Below are positions 24,269 to 31,946 of a stretch of 35,785 nt of DNA, piece after piece. Position 1 is the first letter of the stretch. Each line of letters begins with the position of its first letter. The stretch covers positions 1 to 35,785 of the forward strand of contig CAZOKP010000019.1 of the NCBI GenBank assembly GCA_964580435.1. The letters run 5' to 3'. Position numbers and translations under genes: made by a program. This DNA is from CAZKEW01 sp964580435. GTDB taxonomy: Bacteria > Acidobacteriota > Aminicenantia > Aminicenantales > UBA8522. The notes under the pieces were generated by a model that saw nothing but the letters and a program-made list of their open reading frames with translations, was not told where the DNA came from and did no database searches.

Positions 24269-25431
24269 CTTCTCTTTAAAAACTCCAGGGCCAGGCAAGT
24301 CATGAGGAGAGTGGCCTGCGGGAGTGCTCTTTCATCGATGTCAAAAGCAGGATGATGATGGGGAAATTTCATGCCGTCCCCGGCGCCGAAAAAGAAGAAC
24401 GCCCCGGGTATCTTCTGCAAATAGAGCGCAAAATCTTCCCCTCCCATGACTGGGTCGATGGCCTTTATCTTTTCACCTCCGAGCGTCCTTGAAGTCACTT
24501 CAGTAACAAAATCCACCATTGAGGAATGATTCACTACGGCGGGATACCCAAGCTCATACTCAACTGCGGCCGAGGCCCCAAAAGCCTTGCCTGTTTCATC
24601 AACGATTTCTCCCAAGCGCCTTTCGATTAATGCCTGAATAGCGGGGTCAAAAGTCCTCACCGTGCCGACGAGCCGCACTTCCTCCGGAATGATATTATTG
24701 ACCGTCCCTCCCTCCACCTTGCCAAAAGACAGCACGGCGGGTTTAAGGGGGTCCACATTCCGGCTGACAACGCTCTGGAGGTTGACGACAATCTGGGACG
24801 CGGCAAGAATCGGATCCACGGTCAGATGGGGCATCGACCCGTGTCCTCCCTTCCCCTTGACCGTAATCTTGAAATTATCCGCCTGGGCCAACATCGGGCC
24901 CTTGATGATCCCGACTGTCCCCGTCGGCAGAAGCTGCCAGAAATGCAACCCGAAGATGGCCTGGACGCCTTCAAGAGCTCCCTCTTCAATCATCGGCTTT
25001 GCGCCCCCCGGGAGCTGCTCTTCTGCGGGCTGAAAAAGGAAGACGATTTTCCCGTTGAATCGGTCCTTCCGATCGGAAAGAAGATGCGCGACTCCCATCA
25101 AAACAGCCATGTGACCGTCGTGAGCGCAGGCATGGGTGGCTCCAGGATTTTTTGAAATATACTCTTTATCCCCTTCTTCTGTGAGAGGCAGAGCGTCCAT
25201 ATCGGCTCGCAAGGCCACGGTTCGCTCCCCAGGATTGCCCTCGAGAACTGCCCTCAGGCCCGTCCCGGCCAGGGTTTGAACCTTTAGGCCGAGCCCCTCC
25301 AAAAAATCACGGAGGACAGCCGAAGTCCTCCGCTCCTTAAAGGCGACTTCCGGATAACGATGAAAGTCACGCCGCCAAGCTATCAACTGGCCGCTCAAGC
25401 TTTCCACGTCTTTTTTTAGTTCATCCATCAT
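24262..25431 (-). CDS. M20-family amidohydrolase (N-acyl amino acid hydrolase)
   Basis: The 389-residue dinuclear metal peptidase of the M20D type (hippurate/IAA-amino-acid hydrolase group) removes acyl groups from amino acids. Metal and catalytic features are ACAHDGHMAVLMG (C102 and H104), QPAEEQLPGG (E137-E138), FGLHFW (H163), and MGGEDFALYLQK with PHHHPAFDIDE near the C-terminus. The dimerisation domain lies in the middle (GGHGSMPHLTVDPILAAS). There is no signal peptide, so it is cytoplasmic. The ATG follows GGGAGG with six-base spacing. It is the last gene of a leftward cluster behind the symporter, so its substrate is probably what the symporter imports. Confidence 0.9.
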   Translation of the reverse strand: MMDELKKDVESLSGQLIAWRRDFHRYPEVAFKERRTSAVLRDFLEGLGLKVQTLAGTGLRAVLEGNPGERTVALRADMDALPLTEEGDKEYISKNPGATHACAHDGHMAVLMGVAHLLSDRKDRFNGKIVFLFQPAEEQLPGGAKPMIEEGALEGVQAIFGLHFWQLLPTGTVGIIKGPMLAQADNFKITVKGKGGHGSMPHLTVDPILAASQIVVNLQSVVSRNVDPLKPAVLSFGKVEGGTVNNIIPEEVRLVGTVRTFDPAIQALIERRLGEIVDETGKAFGASAAVEYELGYPAVVNHSSMVDFVTEVTSRTLGGEKIKAIDPVMGGEDFALYLQKIPGAFFFFGAGDGMKFPHHHPAFDIDERALPQATLLMTCLALEFLKRSG

Positions 25432-25475
25432 TTAAAACCTCCCTGAAGAACCTGAAAATTGTATCAATCATACGA

Positions 25476-26918
25476 TCAGCACGGATATTTCGCTTCGGGG
25501 CTATGACGATGAGTATGGATCAAAAGACTTACAACGATTGTAATGACAGCGTTGACCGCCAGGGCAACGAACCCCGCATTCATACCCAGAAATGGGTCGT
25601 GTCCTCCGAAGACAAGGAAGGCGACAAGGACTACGCCTGTGGCCAACCCGCAAATAACTCCGGTCCGGTGGACTCTTTTCCAGAACAGCCCTAAAACAAC
25701 ACCGGGGAAAAATTGCGATACTCCGTTGTAGCCAATGAGGAGGAGGTTGACCAGGGCATTCGGAAAAAATATGGAGAAAATGAGGGCGAGGCTGGTGATG
25801 ACCAGAACCATGAATCGGGAGAGGCGCATGATCCGCTCTTCGCCGGCCTTCGGATTAAACCCCGCTTGATAGACGTTCTTGGCCAGAACGGTGGAGGCAA
25901 AAAGGACAAGAATCGAGGCTGGAACCATGGCCGTCACAGCCCCGGCTGCGCCGACAAATCCCATAAACCAGGAAGGATAAGTCTTGTCGACCAACGCCAA
26001 GAAAGCAAGGTCTCCGTTTTTCAGGCCGGGAATTACCAGGAGCGCGGTAAATCCAACCATGAACACGAGGAGCACGGGAATTTGATAGAAAGGCATTATG
26101 ATTGCATTTCTTTTGATGATCTTATCGCTTTTGGCAGAAAAAGCCGAGCCAAAGACATGAGGCCACATGTAAAAGCCCATTCCCGTCAGGAGGACGGTCG
26201 ACATGACCCAGAGAACATCCATGTGGGCGGCCGTCCCAGGAAAAATGAGATGCTGAGGCTTCTGGGCGATAAGCAGGCGGAACATCTTTCCATAACCGCC
26301 GAAATAAATATGGGGGACGCCGATGCCGACGATCCCAACTGCCAGGATCATCATTATATCCTTGATCACAGAAACCCAGGCCGTTCCCCTGATCCCGCTG
26401 GAATAGACAAAAGCACAGGTCAGGATAAATGAGATCACGATGGCCAAACGGGAATTGACCGCCCCTTTGCTGGCCACTTCCACGATAAATCCCAGGCCTG
26501 TCAACTGGAGCTGAAGATAAGGAATTATCGAAAGAATTCCTATTATAGCCACGAAAATCCCAAGAAAACGGCTGCCGTAAATTTTGGCGAAAAAATCAGG
26601 CTGAGTATGAAGACCGTAGCGTTTTCCGACCTGCCAGAGCGCCGGCAGGATAAAGAAGGAAAGCGTATAAGCCAGAGTCCCGTAAATAATGATGTAATAC
26701 GTCGGAGCGCCTTTGGAATAAGCCCAGCCGCTCGCCCCCAAAAAAGTAAACGTCGTATAAATCTCTCCGGCCATCAAAAGCCAAATCAGTATGATCCCAA
26801 AGTGCCGGCCTCCTACGGTCCAGTTTTCCAGGTTCATCTTAACCCGCCTCCCGGCATAAACGCCGAGGAAGGAGGAAAAGATGATCGTGCCGAAAATGAT
26901 GAGGAGGGCCGGATTCAC
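25476..26918 (-). CDS. Sodium/solute symporter (SSS family)
   Basis: This 480-residue polytopic inner-membrane protein of about 13 helices belongs to the PanF/PutP-type SSS family. Marks include NWTVGGRHFG in the first loop, the helix pair with GASGWAYSKGAPTYYI, and SGIRGTAWVSVIKDIMMI, the conserved 'RG..A....D' segment. It should drive uptake of an organic solute with sodium. Its start overlaps the stop of the DUF3311 gene by four bases (ATGA-type coupling). That pairing is a known arrangement for DUF3311/SSS transporters. The substrate is unknown; the neighbours suggest an acylated amino acid or peptide-like compound. Confidence 0.9.
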   Translation of the reverse strand: MNPALLIIFGTIIFSSFLGVYAGRRVKMNLENWTVGGRHFGIILIWLLMAGEIYTTFTFLGASGWAYSKGAPTYYIIIYGTLAYTLSFFILPALWQVGKRYGLHTQPDFFAKIYGSRFLGIFVAIIGILSIIPYLQLQLTGLGFIVEVASKGAVNSRLAIVISFILTCAFVYSSGIRGTAWVSVIKDIMMILAVGIVGIGVPHIYFGGYGKMFRLLIAQKPQHLIFPGTAAHMDVLWVMSTVLLTGMGFYMWPHVFGSAFSAKSDKIIKRNAIIMPFYQIPVLLVFMVGFTALLVIPGLKNGDLAFLALVDKTYPSWFMGFVGAAGAVTAMVPASILVLFASTVLAKNVYQAGFNPKAGEERIMRLSRFMVLVITSLALIFSIFFPNALVNLLLIGYNGVSQFFPGVVLGLFWKRVHRTGVICGLATGVVLVAFLVFGGHDPFLGMNAGFVALAVNAVITIVVSLLIHTHRHSPEAKYPC

Positions 26919-27136
26919 GCCTTATCTTCCTCGTCTGGAACATTGAATTTCTTTTCGAGCATATAAGCGGCGAAAAGGATGGCAGGAGTCAGAATGACCC
27001 AGACGACAATCCAGAACAAAATAAAGGGAAAGCCCAAAATGACGGGTTTAATCCGATTGACCAGGGGAAGGGCAAAAACCAGCGTGATAAAAGGTATGGT
27101 CGCGACAAGCAAGGCGAGTTTTGTCCCTTTCTGCAT
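26915..27136 (-). CDS. DUF3311 small membrane subunit of the symporter
   Basis: The 73-residue protein has two transmembrane helices (about residues 8-27 and 34-58) and a charged cytoplasmic tail (EKKFNVPDEEDKA). It matches DUF3311, usually encoded directly before an SSS permease, and is presumed to be an accessory subunit. GAGGAGG precedes its ATG. It overlaps the symporter gene by four bases. Confidence 0.85.
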   Translation of the reverse strand: MQKGTKLALLVATIPFITLVFALPLVNRIKPVILGFPFILFWIVVWVILTPAILFAAYMLEKKFNVPDEEDKA

Positions 27137-27173
27137 AAATGCCTCCTCAGACTTCCGTTGAATAACTTGCCCT

Positions 27174-27893
27174 TCAGAGTTTCCAGGCGCCAGCGACGAT
27201 CAGGTTTGTGCCGGTGATGTGACCGGATTTATCAGAGGCCAGGAAGCTGACGGCCTCGGCGACATCCATTCGTGTCCCGATCAACTCTTCGGAGATTGTC
27301 TTCTTGCCAGGCATCACGCCGCCTTCGATAAGTCCGGGCGAGACCATGTTTACGGTCACGCCTGACTTGGCCTCAGAGACAGCGACCGAGCGGGTTAATA
27401 TGAGAAGCGCAGTTTTAGCGACTGCGTATGGAGCAATCATAGCGAAGGCTCCGAGATGTTCCACGCGGCTGTAACCGATATTAATTATTCGGCCCCATTT
27501 CCGTGCCCTCATTCCGGGCAGGGCTGCTTTGAGGCAGTGAAGCGCGCTTAAGAAATCCCCCCTGAACATAGCCTCCCATTCTGCCGTCGTCACTTCTTGC
27601 CACGGTTTTGAAATGAGAGGGCCATAATTATTCACCAGGATATCGATCCTGCCGAACTCGGCCTCGGCGGCGCTGACCAAACCTGTGGCCTCGTCTTCCT
27701 TCTCCAGATCAGCAGGAAAGGCACGGTATAATTTTCCTTTTTTCTTGATCTCTGCTAAAACCCCCTCAGCCGCATCCCTGTCAGTGTGATAATGGACGGC
27801 AACTGCGGACACGTCATCCGCCAGTCTTATCGCAATCTCCCTGCCGATCCCTCGGCTGCTGGCTGTAACTAGAGCGATTTTTCCTTCTGCCAT
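27174..27893 (-). CDS. Short-chain dehydrogenase/reductase
   Basis: With ATG at 27893 it is a 239-residue classical SDR. The cofactor motif reads TASSRGIG (a variant of TGxxxGIG), NNYG is present, and the catalytic Tyr and Lys are in PYAVAKTAL (YxxxK), with the Ser in NIGYSRVEH. The C-terminal half is that of a FabG-like oxidoreductase. It oxidises or reduces a keto/hydroxy group using NAD(P). TGAGGAG (27907-27901) lies seven bases before the ATG, which decides the start. It is upstream of DUF3311 by 37 bases on the same strand. The substrate is unknown. Confidence 0.88.
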   Translation of the reverse strand: MAEGKIALVTASSRGIGREIAIRLADDVSAVAVHYHTDRDAAEGVLAEIKKKGKLYRAFPADLEKEDEATGLVSAAEAEFGRIDILVNNYGPLISKPWQEVTTAEWEAMFRGDFLSALHCLKAALPGMRARKWGRIINIGYSRVEHLGAFAMIAPYAVAKTALLILTRSVAVSEAKSGVTVNMVSPGLIEGGVMPGKKTISEELIGTRMDVAEAVSFLASDKSGHITGTNLIVAGAWKL

Positions 27894-28003
27894 TGGCAAT
27901 CTCCTCACTGATAATGTTATTCAGAGAAGGCCCAAGGAGCAAGAATTATTTAGCTTGTTCTTAAGAAGATTGAGAAATAAGAGGACAAGCAACGCGGCGA
28001 CTT

Positions 28004-28084
28004 AAACTGAGATTGCTTCGCTATCGTTCGCAATGACTTCGTTAGGGTTCGTCATCTCGAAAGTGCAGAATGCCTCGCAACGAC
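28004..28084. repeat. Dispersed repeat, copy 2
   Basis: Within this intergenic region, AAACTGAGATTGCTTCG (28004-28020) is identical to 30407-30423, and GCCTCGCAACGAC (28072-28084) to 30432-30444. The stretch 28011-28037 is the reverse complement of copy 1 with about one insertion. It fills most of the gap between the HAD and SDR genes. Confidence 0.75.
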
Positions 28085-28091
28085 GCGTAAA

Positions 28092-28745
28092 TTATCGCAG
28101 TTGTAATAATCCCGAAATGTGTCTCTCGGCCTCAAAAAGATCTGCGGCCACAAAATCGACAAACCTGAAGTCCTGGCCCCGGGAATAATCCGAGGGGACG
28201 GCAATCACATAGCAGCCCGCCCGTTTCCCCGCCAGCGCGCCGTTAGAGGAATCTTCCAACACCACGCTTTCTGCAGCTTTAAGGCCGAGTTTTTCGCAGC
28301 AAGCCAGGTAAATTTCCGGGTGAGGTTTCCCTTGCTTCATTTTGTCGGAAGCTTGCAGGACTTGGAACTTCCCACGGATGCCGAGCCGATCGACCACGAT
28401 ATCCAGGAACTCTCTCTGCGCACCCGTGCAGACGGCAAGCTGCAGCCTGTTATAAAACGTGTCCAGCATATGGAATAGGCCTGGCATCGCTTCAGATTCG
28501 TTCTTATACTTCTCCCGCATCCGCTGGTCTCGCATCTGCAACGCCTGCTCGGCCGTGATCGGCAGCTTCAGGTCTTCTACAAAAATCCTCAGCCCCTCGA
28601 TCGGCCGCCTCCCCATCATCTTCCAGAGCGTCTCCTCTTTGACCTTTTTTTCGAATCTCCGGGCGATATCCCGCTCGACCTGCCAATAGAGACGTTCACT
28701 GTCGATCATCAACCCGTCCATATCAAAGATGAGAGCTTTAAACAA
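28092..28745 (-). CDS. HAD-superfamily phosphatase (beta-phosphoglucomutase-like)
   Basis: The 217-residue HAD hydrolase has the nucleophile motif FDMDGLMIDSE (D8, D10), motif II VCTGAQ, the Lys of KMKQGKPHPEIYL and the acidic motif VVLEDSSNGALAG. The cap is the helical type of subclass I (beta-PGM/GPH group). It probably dephosphorylates a small metabolite. It starts with TTG at 28745, since the first in-frame ATG lies inside the catalytic motif. It sits 14 bases downstream of hutH, so it is cotranscribed; the link with histidine breakdown is unclear. Confidence 0.88.
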   Translation of the reverse strand: MFKALIFDMDGLMIDSERLYWQVERDIARRFEKKVKEETLWKMMGRRPIEGLRIFVEDLKLPITAEQALQMRDQRMREKYKNESEAMPGLFHMLDTFYNRLQLAVCTGAQREFLDIVVDRLGIRGKFQVLQASDKMKQGKPHPEIYLACCEKLGLKAAESVVLEDSSNGALAGKRAGCYVIAVPSDYSRGQDFRFVDFVAADLFEAERHISGLLQLR

Positions 28746-28759
28746 GGCAGATTTCGTTT

Positions 28760-30286
28760 CTATTTCAACTCGCCGACAGCTTTTTCCACGGCCCCGAGGA
28801 TCTCTCCCGACTGAACAACTTCCTTTAGCTTGTTGATGTCGTCGAAAATCGGCCTGTCCTCTTCCAGATGGGCCACATACTTCCGGATGACATCATAAGC
28901 CGCCTGGGCGCCTTTGCTCGGCTGGAGCGGCTTGCGAAAATCGATTGCCTGCGCTCCGGCCATCATCTCTATGGCCAGCACAGCCTGGGCATTGTCAAGG
29001 ATCTGCTGGGTCTTGAGCGCCGTGGTCCAGCCCATACTGACAAAGTCTTCCTGGTCGGCGGCAGCCGGAATGGACCCTGTGGCAGCCGGATGGGACAGTA
29101 TGCGGTTCTCGCAGACGAGCGCGCCGGCCGTATACTGCGACAGCATCAACCCAGAGAACATGCCCGCTCCCTTGGTCAGGAAAGCCGGGAGCCCGACATT
29201 CAAATGAGGGTTCATCAGACGGTTGAGGCGTCGCTCGGAAAGCACTGCGACCGTTGTCACCGACGTTCCCAAAAGCTCGAGGGCGAATGCCTGCGGCGTA
29301 CCCTGGAAATTGGCGCCCGTCAGGACGAGCTGTTCATCCGGGAAAAAGACAGGGTTGTCTGCGGCCCCGTTGAGCTCGACTTCGAGCATGTAGCGCGTCC
29401 ATTTGAGGGCGTCGCGGGCCGCGCCGACGACCTGCGGCGTGCTGCGGAGGCTGTAGGCATCCTGGACTTTCTTTTTCCCGATCTTGGCCAGGAGCTCGCT
29501 GCCCTCAGTGATACGGCGGATATTTTCAGCGGATTCCAGGGCGCCGGGATAGCCGCGGGTTTTATGAAGACGCTCGTCATAAGCTTTCATGTTGGCATTG
29601 ACAACTTCAAGCGTCATGGCGGCAGCGATTTCCGAATTCTTCAGCCACCGCTGGGCATCGTAAACCTCGAGGGCGCCGAGCCCAGTGATGACATTGGAGC
29701 CATTGATCGTTGCCAGGCCGTCGCGGGCATGGAGGACGACCGGCTTGATGCCGGCTCTCTTGAGCGCTTCAGCCGCAGGAAGCCGCTCCCCTTCATAAAA
29801 AGCATCGCCTTCTCCCATGAGTGCCAGGGCAATCTGCGACATCGGCGCAAGGTCGCCGCAGGCTCCCACCGACCCCTTCTCGCAAACGACAGGAGTCACG
29901 CCCTTGTTGAGCATATCTTTTAGGGTCTCGGTCACCACCAGCCGCATCCCGGAGTGGCCGTGGCAGTGGCAGCTGATCCGGCTCAGCATAGCCGCCCGCA
30001 CAACATCAATCGGTAAGGGCTTGCCGTAGCCTGCGGCATGGCTGTAGATGATATAGCGTTGATATTTTTCAACTTGTTCCTGGGTCAAGACGACCTCGGA
30101 CAGCTCACCGATTCCCGTGTTGACGCCGTACATGATCTCGCGCTTCTGGATTTTGTCCTCGAGAAGAACGCGGCATTTCTCGATTCTTTTCTTGGCCTCA
30201 GGATGAAGCTCCACCGGCTCGTTTCCGCGGGCTACCTCGACGACTTTCTCGACCGTGAGGTTGCGTCCATCTAGGATAATTGCCAT
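28760..30286 (-). CDS. hutH: Histidine ammonia-lyase-like MIO enzyme with Cys in the cofactor triad
   Basis: The 508-residue protein is an aromatic amino acid lyase. Y53 (MYGVNTGIG) and H83 (YSHAAG) agree in position with the histidase residues; the Ser before H83 and the Glu of QEDF favour histidine over Phe/Tyr. YSLRSTPQVVGA carries the Tyr-Arg substrate-binding pair. The cofactor triad reads A142-C143-G144 instead of Ala-Ser-Gly, with codon TGC at 29860-29858. A Ser143-to-Cys histidase mutant was reported to mature to active enzyme, so activity is possible. It would convert histidine to urocanate, but hutU, hutI and hutG are absent from the window. TAGGAGG precedes the ATG. It heads the leftward catabolic cluster. 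An aminomutase role is the alternative. Confidence 0.85.
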   Translation of the reverse strand: MAIILDGRNLTVEKVVEVARGNEPVELHPEAKKRIEKCRVLLEDKIQKREIMYGVNTGIGELSEVVLTQEQVEKYQRYIIYSHAAGYGKPLPIDVVRAAMLSRISCHCHGHSGMRLVVTETLKDMLNKGVTPVVCEKGSVGACGDLAPMSQIALALMGEGDAFYEGERLPAAEALKRAGIKPVVLHARDGLATINGSNVITGLGALEVYDAQRWLKNSEIAAAMTLEVVNANMKAYDERLHKTRGYPGALESAENIRRITEGSELLAKIGKKKVQDAYSLRSTPQVVGAARDALKWTRYMLEVELNGAADNPVFFPDEQLVLTGANFQGTPQAFALELLGTSVTTVAVLSERRLNRLMNPHLNVGLPAFLTKGAGMFSGLMLSQYTAGALVCENRILSHPAATGSIPAAADQEDFVSMGWTTALKTQQILDNAQAVLAIEMMAGAQAIDFRKPLQPSKGAQAAYDVIRKYVAHLEEDRPIFDDINKLKEVVQSGEILGAVEKAVGELK

Positions 30287-30347
30287 GATTATTCCTCCTA
30301 AAATAACAGTGGATTAGGATAGCTGACTTTCACCGAAGAAGCAAGAG

Positions 30348-30368
30348 TCGGCTAAGTGGGGGACGTTC
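30348..30368 (+). repeat. Short repeat containing GGGGGACGTTC, copy 2
   Basis: CGGCTAAGT then GGGGGACGTTC, five bases before the next dispersed repeat begins. See the copy at 24248-24268. Confidence 0.45.
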
Positions 30369-30372
30369 CTTT

Positions 30373-30485
30373 GTCATTGCGAGGAGCGGAGCGACGCGGC
30401 AATCCCAAACTGAGATTGCTTCGGTCAAGAGGCCTCGCAACGACCGCGTCGGATTACCACGCTCCCTTCGGTCGCTCGCGATGAC
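30373..30485. repeat. Dispersed palindromic repeat, copy 3 (full, MITE-like)
   Basis: This 113-base element starts GTCATTGCGAG and ends CTCGCGATGAC, giving imperfect terminal inverted repeats of about 33 bases. Its interior carries AAACTGAGATTGCTTCG and GCCTCGCAACGAC, both shared with copy 2. It lies upstream of hutH and next to a small membrane protein gene. It has no coding capacity. Confidence 0.8.
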
Positions 30486-30522
30486 TAAAACCTGTTAAAT
30501 ATGCACGTCTGCACGGAAATCG

Positions 30523-30912
30523 CTAATCAAACAGGTTCCTTCTCGTCCAGAGATAAATGACCGTGAAAAAGACAAAAAAGAGGCTCGGGCCGATGATGTT
30601 GATCCGGGAGAGCTTGGTGATACCGAGGACAAGCACGGAGTCGAAAAGCCACATTCCCATGGCGAAATAGGCCGCAACAAAGCCCCATTTTCTCATTTTA
30701 ATGAGGCCGAAAGCTCCGACATAAAGAAAGATGGACAAGATAATATCCGGCGCGGCAAAAGCGCCATAAACCTTGTCATCAATGGGTATGGTCGAGGGAA
30801 AAACTCCGCCGACCCACCTCCCCACCCAAAATATATCCGTGGCCAAAGCCACAAAAAACATGATGACGGAAATGGTGATGACGCCCAAAGGCACTTTCTC
30901 CGGGAAATTCAT
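30523..30912 (-). CDS. Small four-helix membrane protein
   Basis: This 129-residue protein has about four transmembrane segments (near residues 10-28, 55-73, 77-96 and 100-124). Between the first two is a loop with WVGRWVGGVFPSTIPIDD. I recognise no family. It ends RRNLFD. The ATG follows GAGAG. The neighbours give no clue, and it may be a stand-alone inner-membrane protein. Confidence 0.7.
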   Translation of the reverse strand: MNFPEKVPLGVITISVIMFFVALATDIFWVGRWVGGVFPSTIPIDDKVYGAFAAPDIILSIFLYVGAFGLIKMRKWGFVAAYFAMGMWLFDSVLVLGITKLSRINIIGPSLFFVFFTVIYLWTRRNLFD

Positions 30913-31036
30913 ATTTTCTCTCGATCCCCGGCGAACTGTCTATTCTCCGGCTCAAAATCGACCCAGTCTAGACTCCCCTCCGTTCCCTCCCCCGCTTTCA
31001 GGAGCTCGTCGAGAAATACCCATAAACCATTTCTTC

Positions 31037-31447
31037 TTAACGTTGCGATAGTAACGACCGGAGCTTAATCACCTTAGCCAGAGGTTCAAATTCTGGATCT
31101 TTGTGGACGAGGACCGCGTTTAGCCGAGAAGCTGCAGCCGCAATGATGGAATCGGCGAACGAAATCCGGAAGAGCGCCTTAAAGCGGGCCGCGGTCAGGA
31201 CCTCCGGCTCTTCGGCCTGCCAAAGGATAGTGGCGGGCAATTCCTTGACCAAAACATAGCGCTTGTCAGCTTCTTTTTCGCCGCGCTTATGCCTAGTGAC
31301 ATAGTATATTTCGAAAACGACGGGCCACGGAATGAAGGTCTTGGCTCCCTTGCTGCGTAAAATCTCCTCCACGACATTCGCGCCTTCTTCACCAGTCATG
31401 AAGGCCAGGAGGGCGGACGTATCAAGAACAAAGCGCTCAACGCTCAC
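31037..31447 (-). CDS. vapC: VapC-family PIN toxin (second pair)
   Basis: This 136-residue PIN protein has ligands D9 (VLDTSALLAF), E46 (VVFEIYYV), D99 (ISFADSIIAAAA) and D117 (VHKDPEF). It is predicted to be an RNA-cleaving toxin. GTG at 31447 starts it inside the end of the antitoxin gene (11-base overlap), indicating translational coupling. It differs clearly in sequence from the toxin at 22653, so it is not a recent duplicate. Confidence 0.85.
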   Translation of the reverse strand: MSVERFVLDTSALLAFMTGEEGANVVEEILRSKGAKTFIPWPVVFEIYYVTRHKRGEKEADKRYVLVKELPATILWQAEEPEVLTAARFKALFRISFADSIIAAAASRLNAVLVHKDPEFEPLAKVIKLRSLLSQR

Positions 31448-31667
31448 GCTTGCGCTCCTCGCGACGATACTTCATCAGCTCCTCGAGCAAACGTTCGCCT
31501 TTGGCGAGTCCCCTGAGCGCGCCAATCGGGTCGTTCGGAATAGGTACAATTTTTAGGGTTTCGCCGTCGTCGATCCAAACCAGCTTGTCCCCTTCCATAA
31601 TCTGGTGGCGTTTGCGAATCTGAGCGGGAACCACGGTCTGGCCACGTTTCGAGAGGGTTGTCTGCAT
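31437..31667 (-). CDS. vapB: AbrB-type VapB antitoxin (second pair)
   Basis: This 76-residue protein starts MQTTLSKRGQTVVPAQIRKRHQI, a short AbrB domain, followed by a basic C-terminus (LMKYRREERKRER). I start it at 31667, with GAGGG ten bases upstream; Met codons at 31676 and 31691 are alternatives. Upstream, ACAAGATA occurs twice 20 bases apart (31688-31695 and 31708-31715), a possible operator pair. Confidence 0.82.
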   Translation of the reverse strand: MQTTLSKRGQTVVPAQIRKRHQIMEGDKLVWIDDGETLKIVPIPNDPIGALRGLAKGERLLEELMKYRREERKRER

Positions 31668-31691
31668 TTTTGTCATGCCCTCATGGTACAA

Positions 31692-31892
31692 GATAAATTT
31701 CTTAAAAACAAGATATTTTTATAAATCATCATATTTCTCATCTTTTGCGGGACTTTTCCTCGACTCAACAAGAGACGTCCCTTGTTACTTGTCCTTCTCG
31801 CTTATGAAAGGCCGGAAGGAGCATTGACGGACTCATTGGGCTCAAAATAGAGATCCTTAAAGACCTTTGGTCCTAGTTCTCCATCCCCCATG
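31692..31892. other. Divergent intergenic region, no gene
   Basis: Apart from the ACAAGATA pair near the antitoxin, I see only a weak GGGAC/GTCCC stem (about 31750-31780) and no reading frame with a credible start. Confidence 0.4.
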
Positions 31893-31922
31893 TTGACCGG
31901 CTCTTTTTTTCTGTGCTATAAG
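31893..31922 (+). promoter_or_regulatory. Extended -10 promoter of the antiporter
   Basis: TTGACC (31893-31898), 18 bases, then TGCTATAAG, an extended -10 with TATAAG at 31917-31922. The start near 31929 gives a leader of about 18 bases. Confidence 0.6.
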
Positions 31923-31946
31923 CTCAATTGAGGCGGCACTGAAACC

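Noticed and set aside
30287..30522. A small gene between hutH and the membrane protein
   Set aside because: The stretch is filled by the palindromic repeats and has no credible start.
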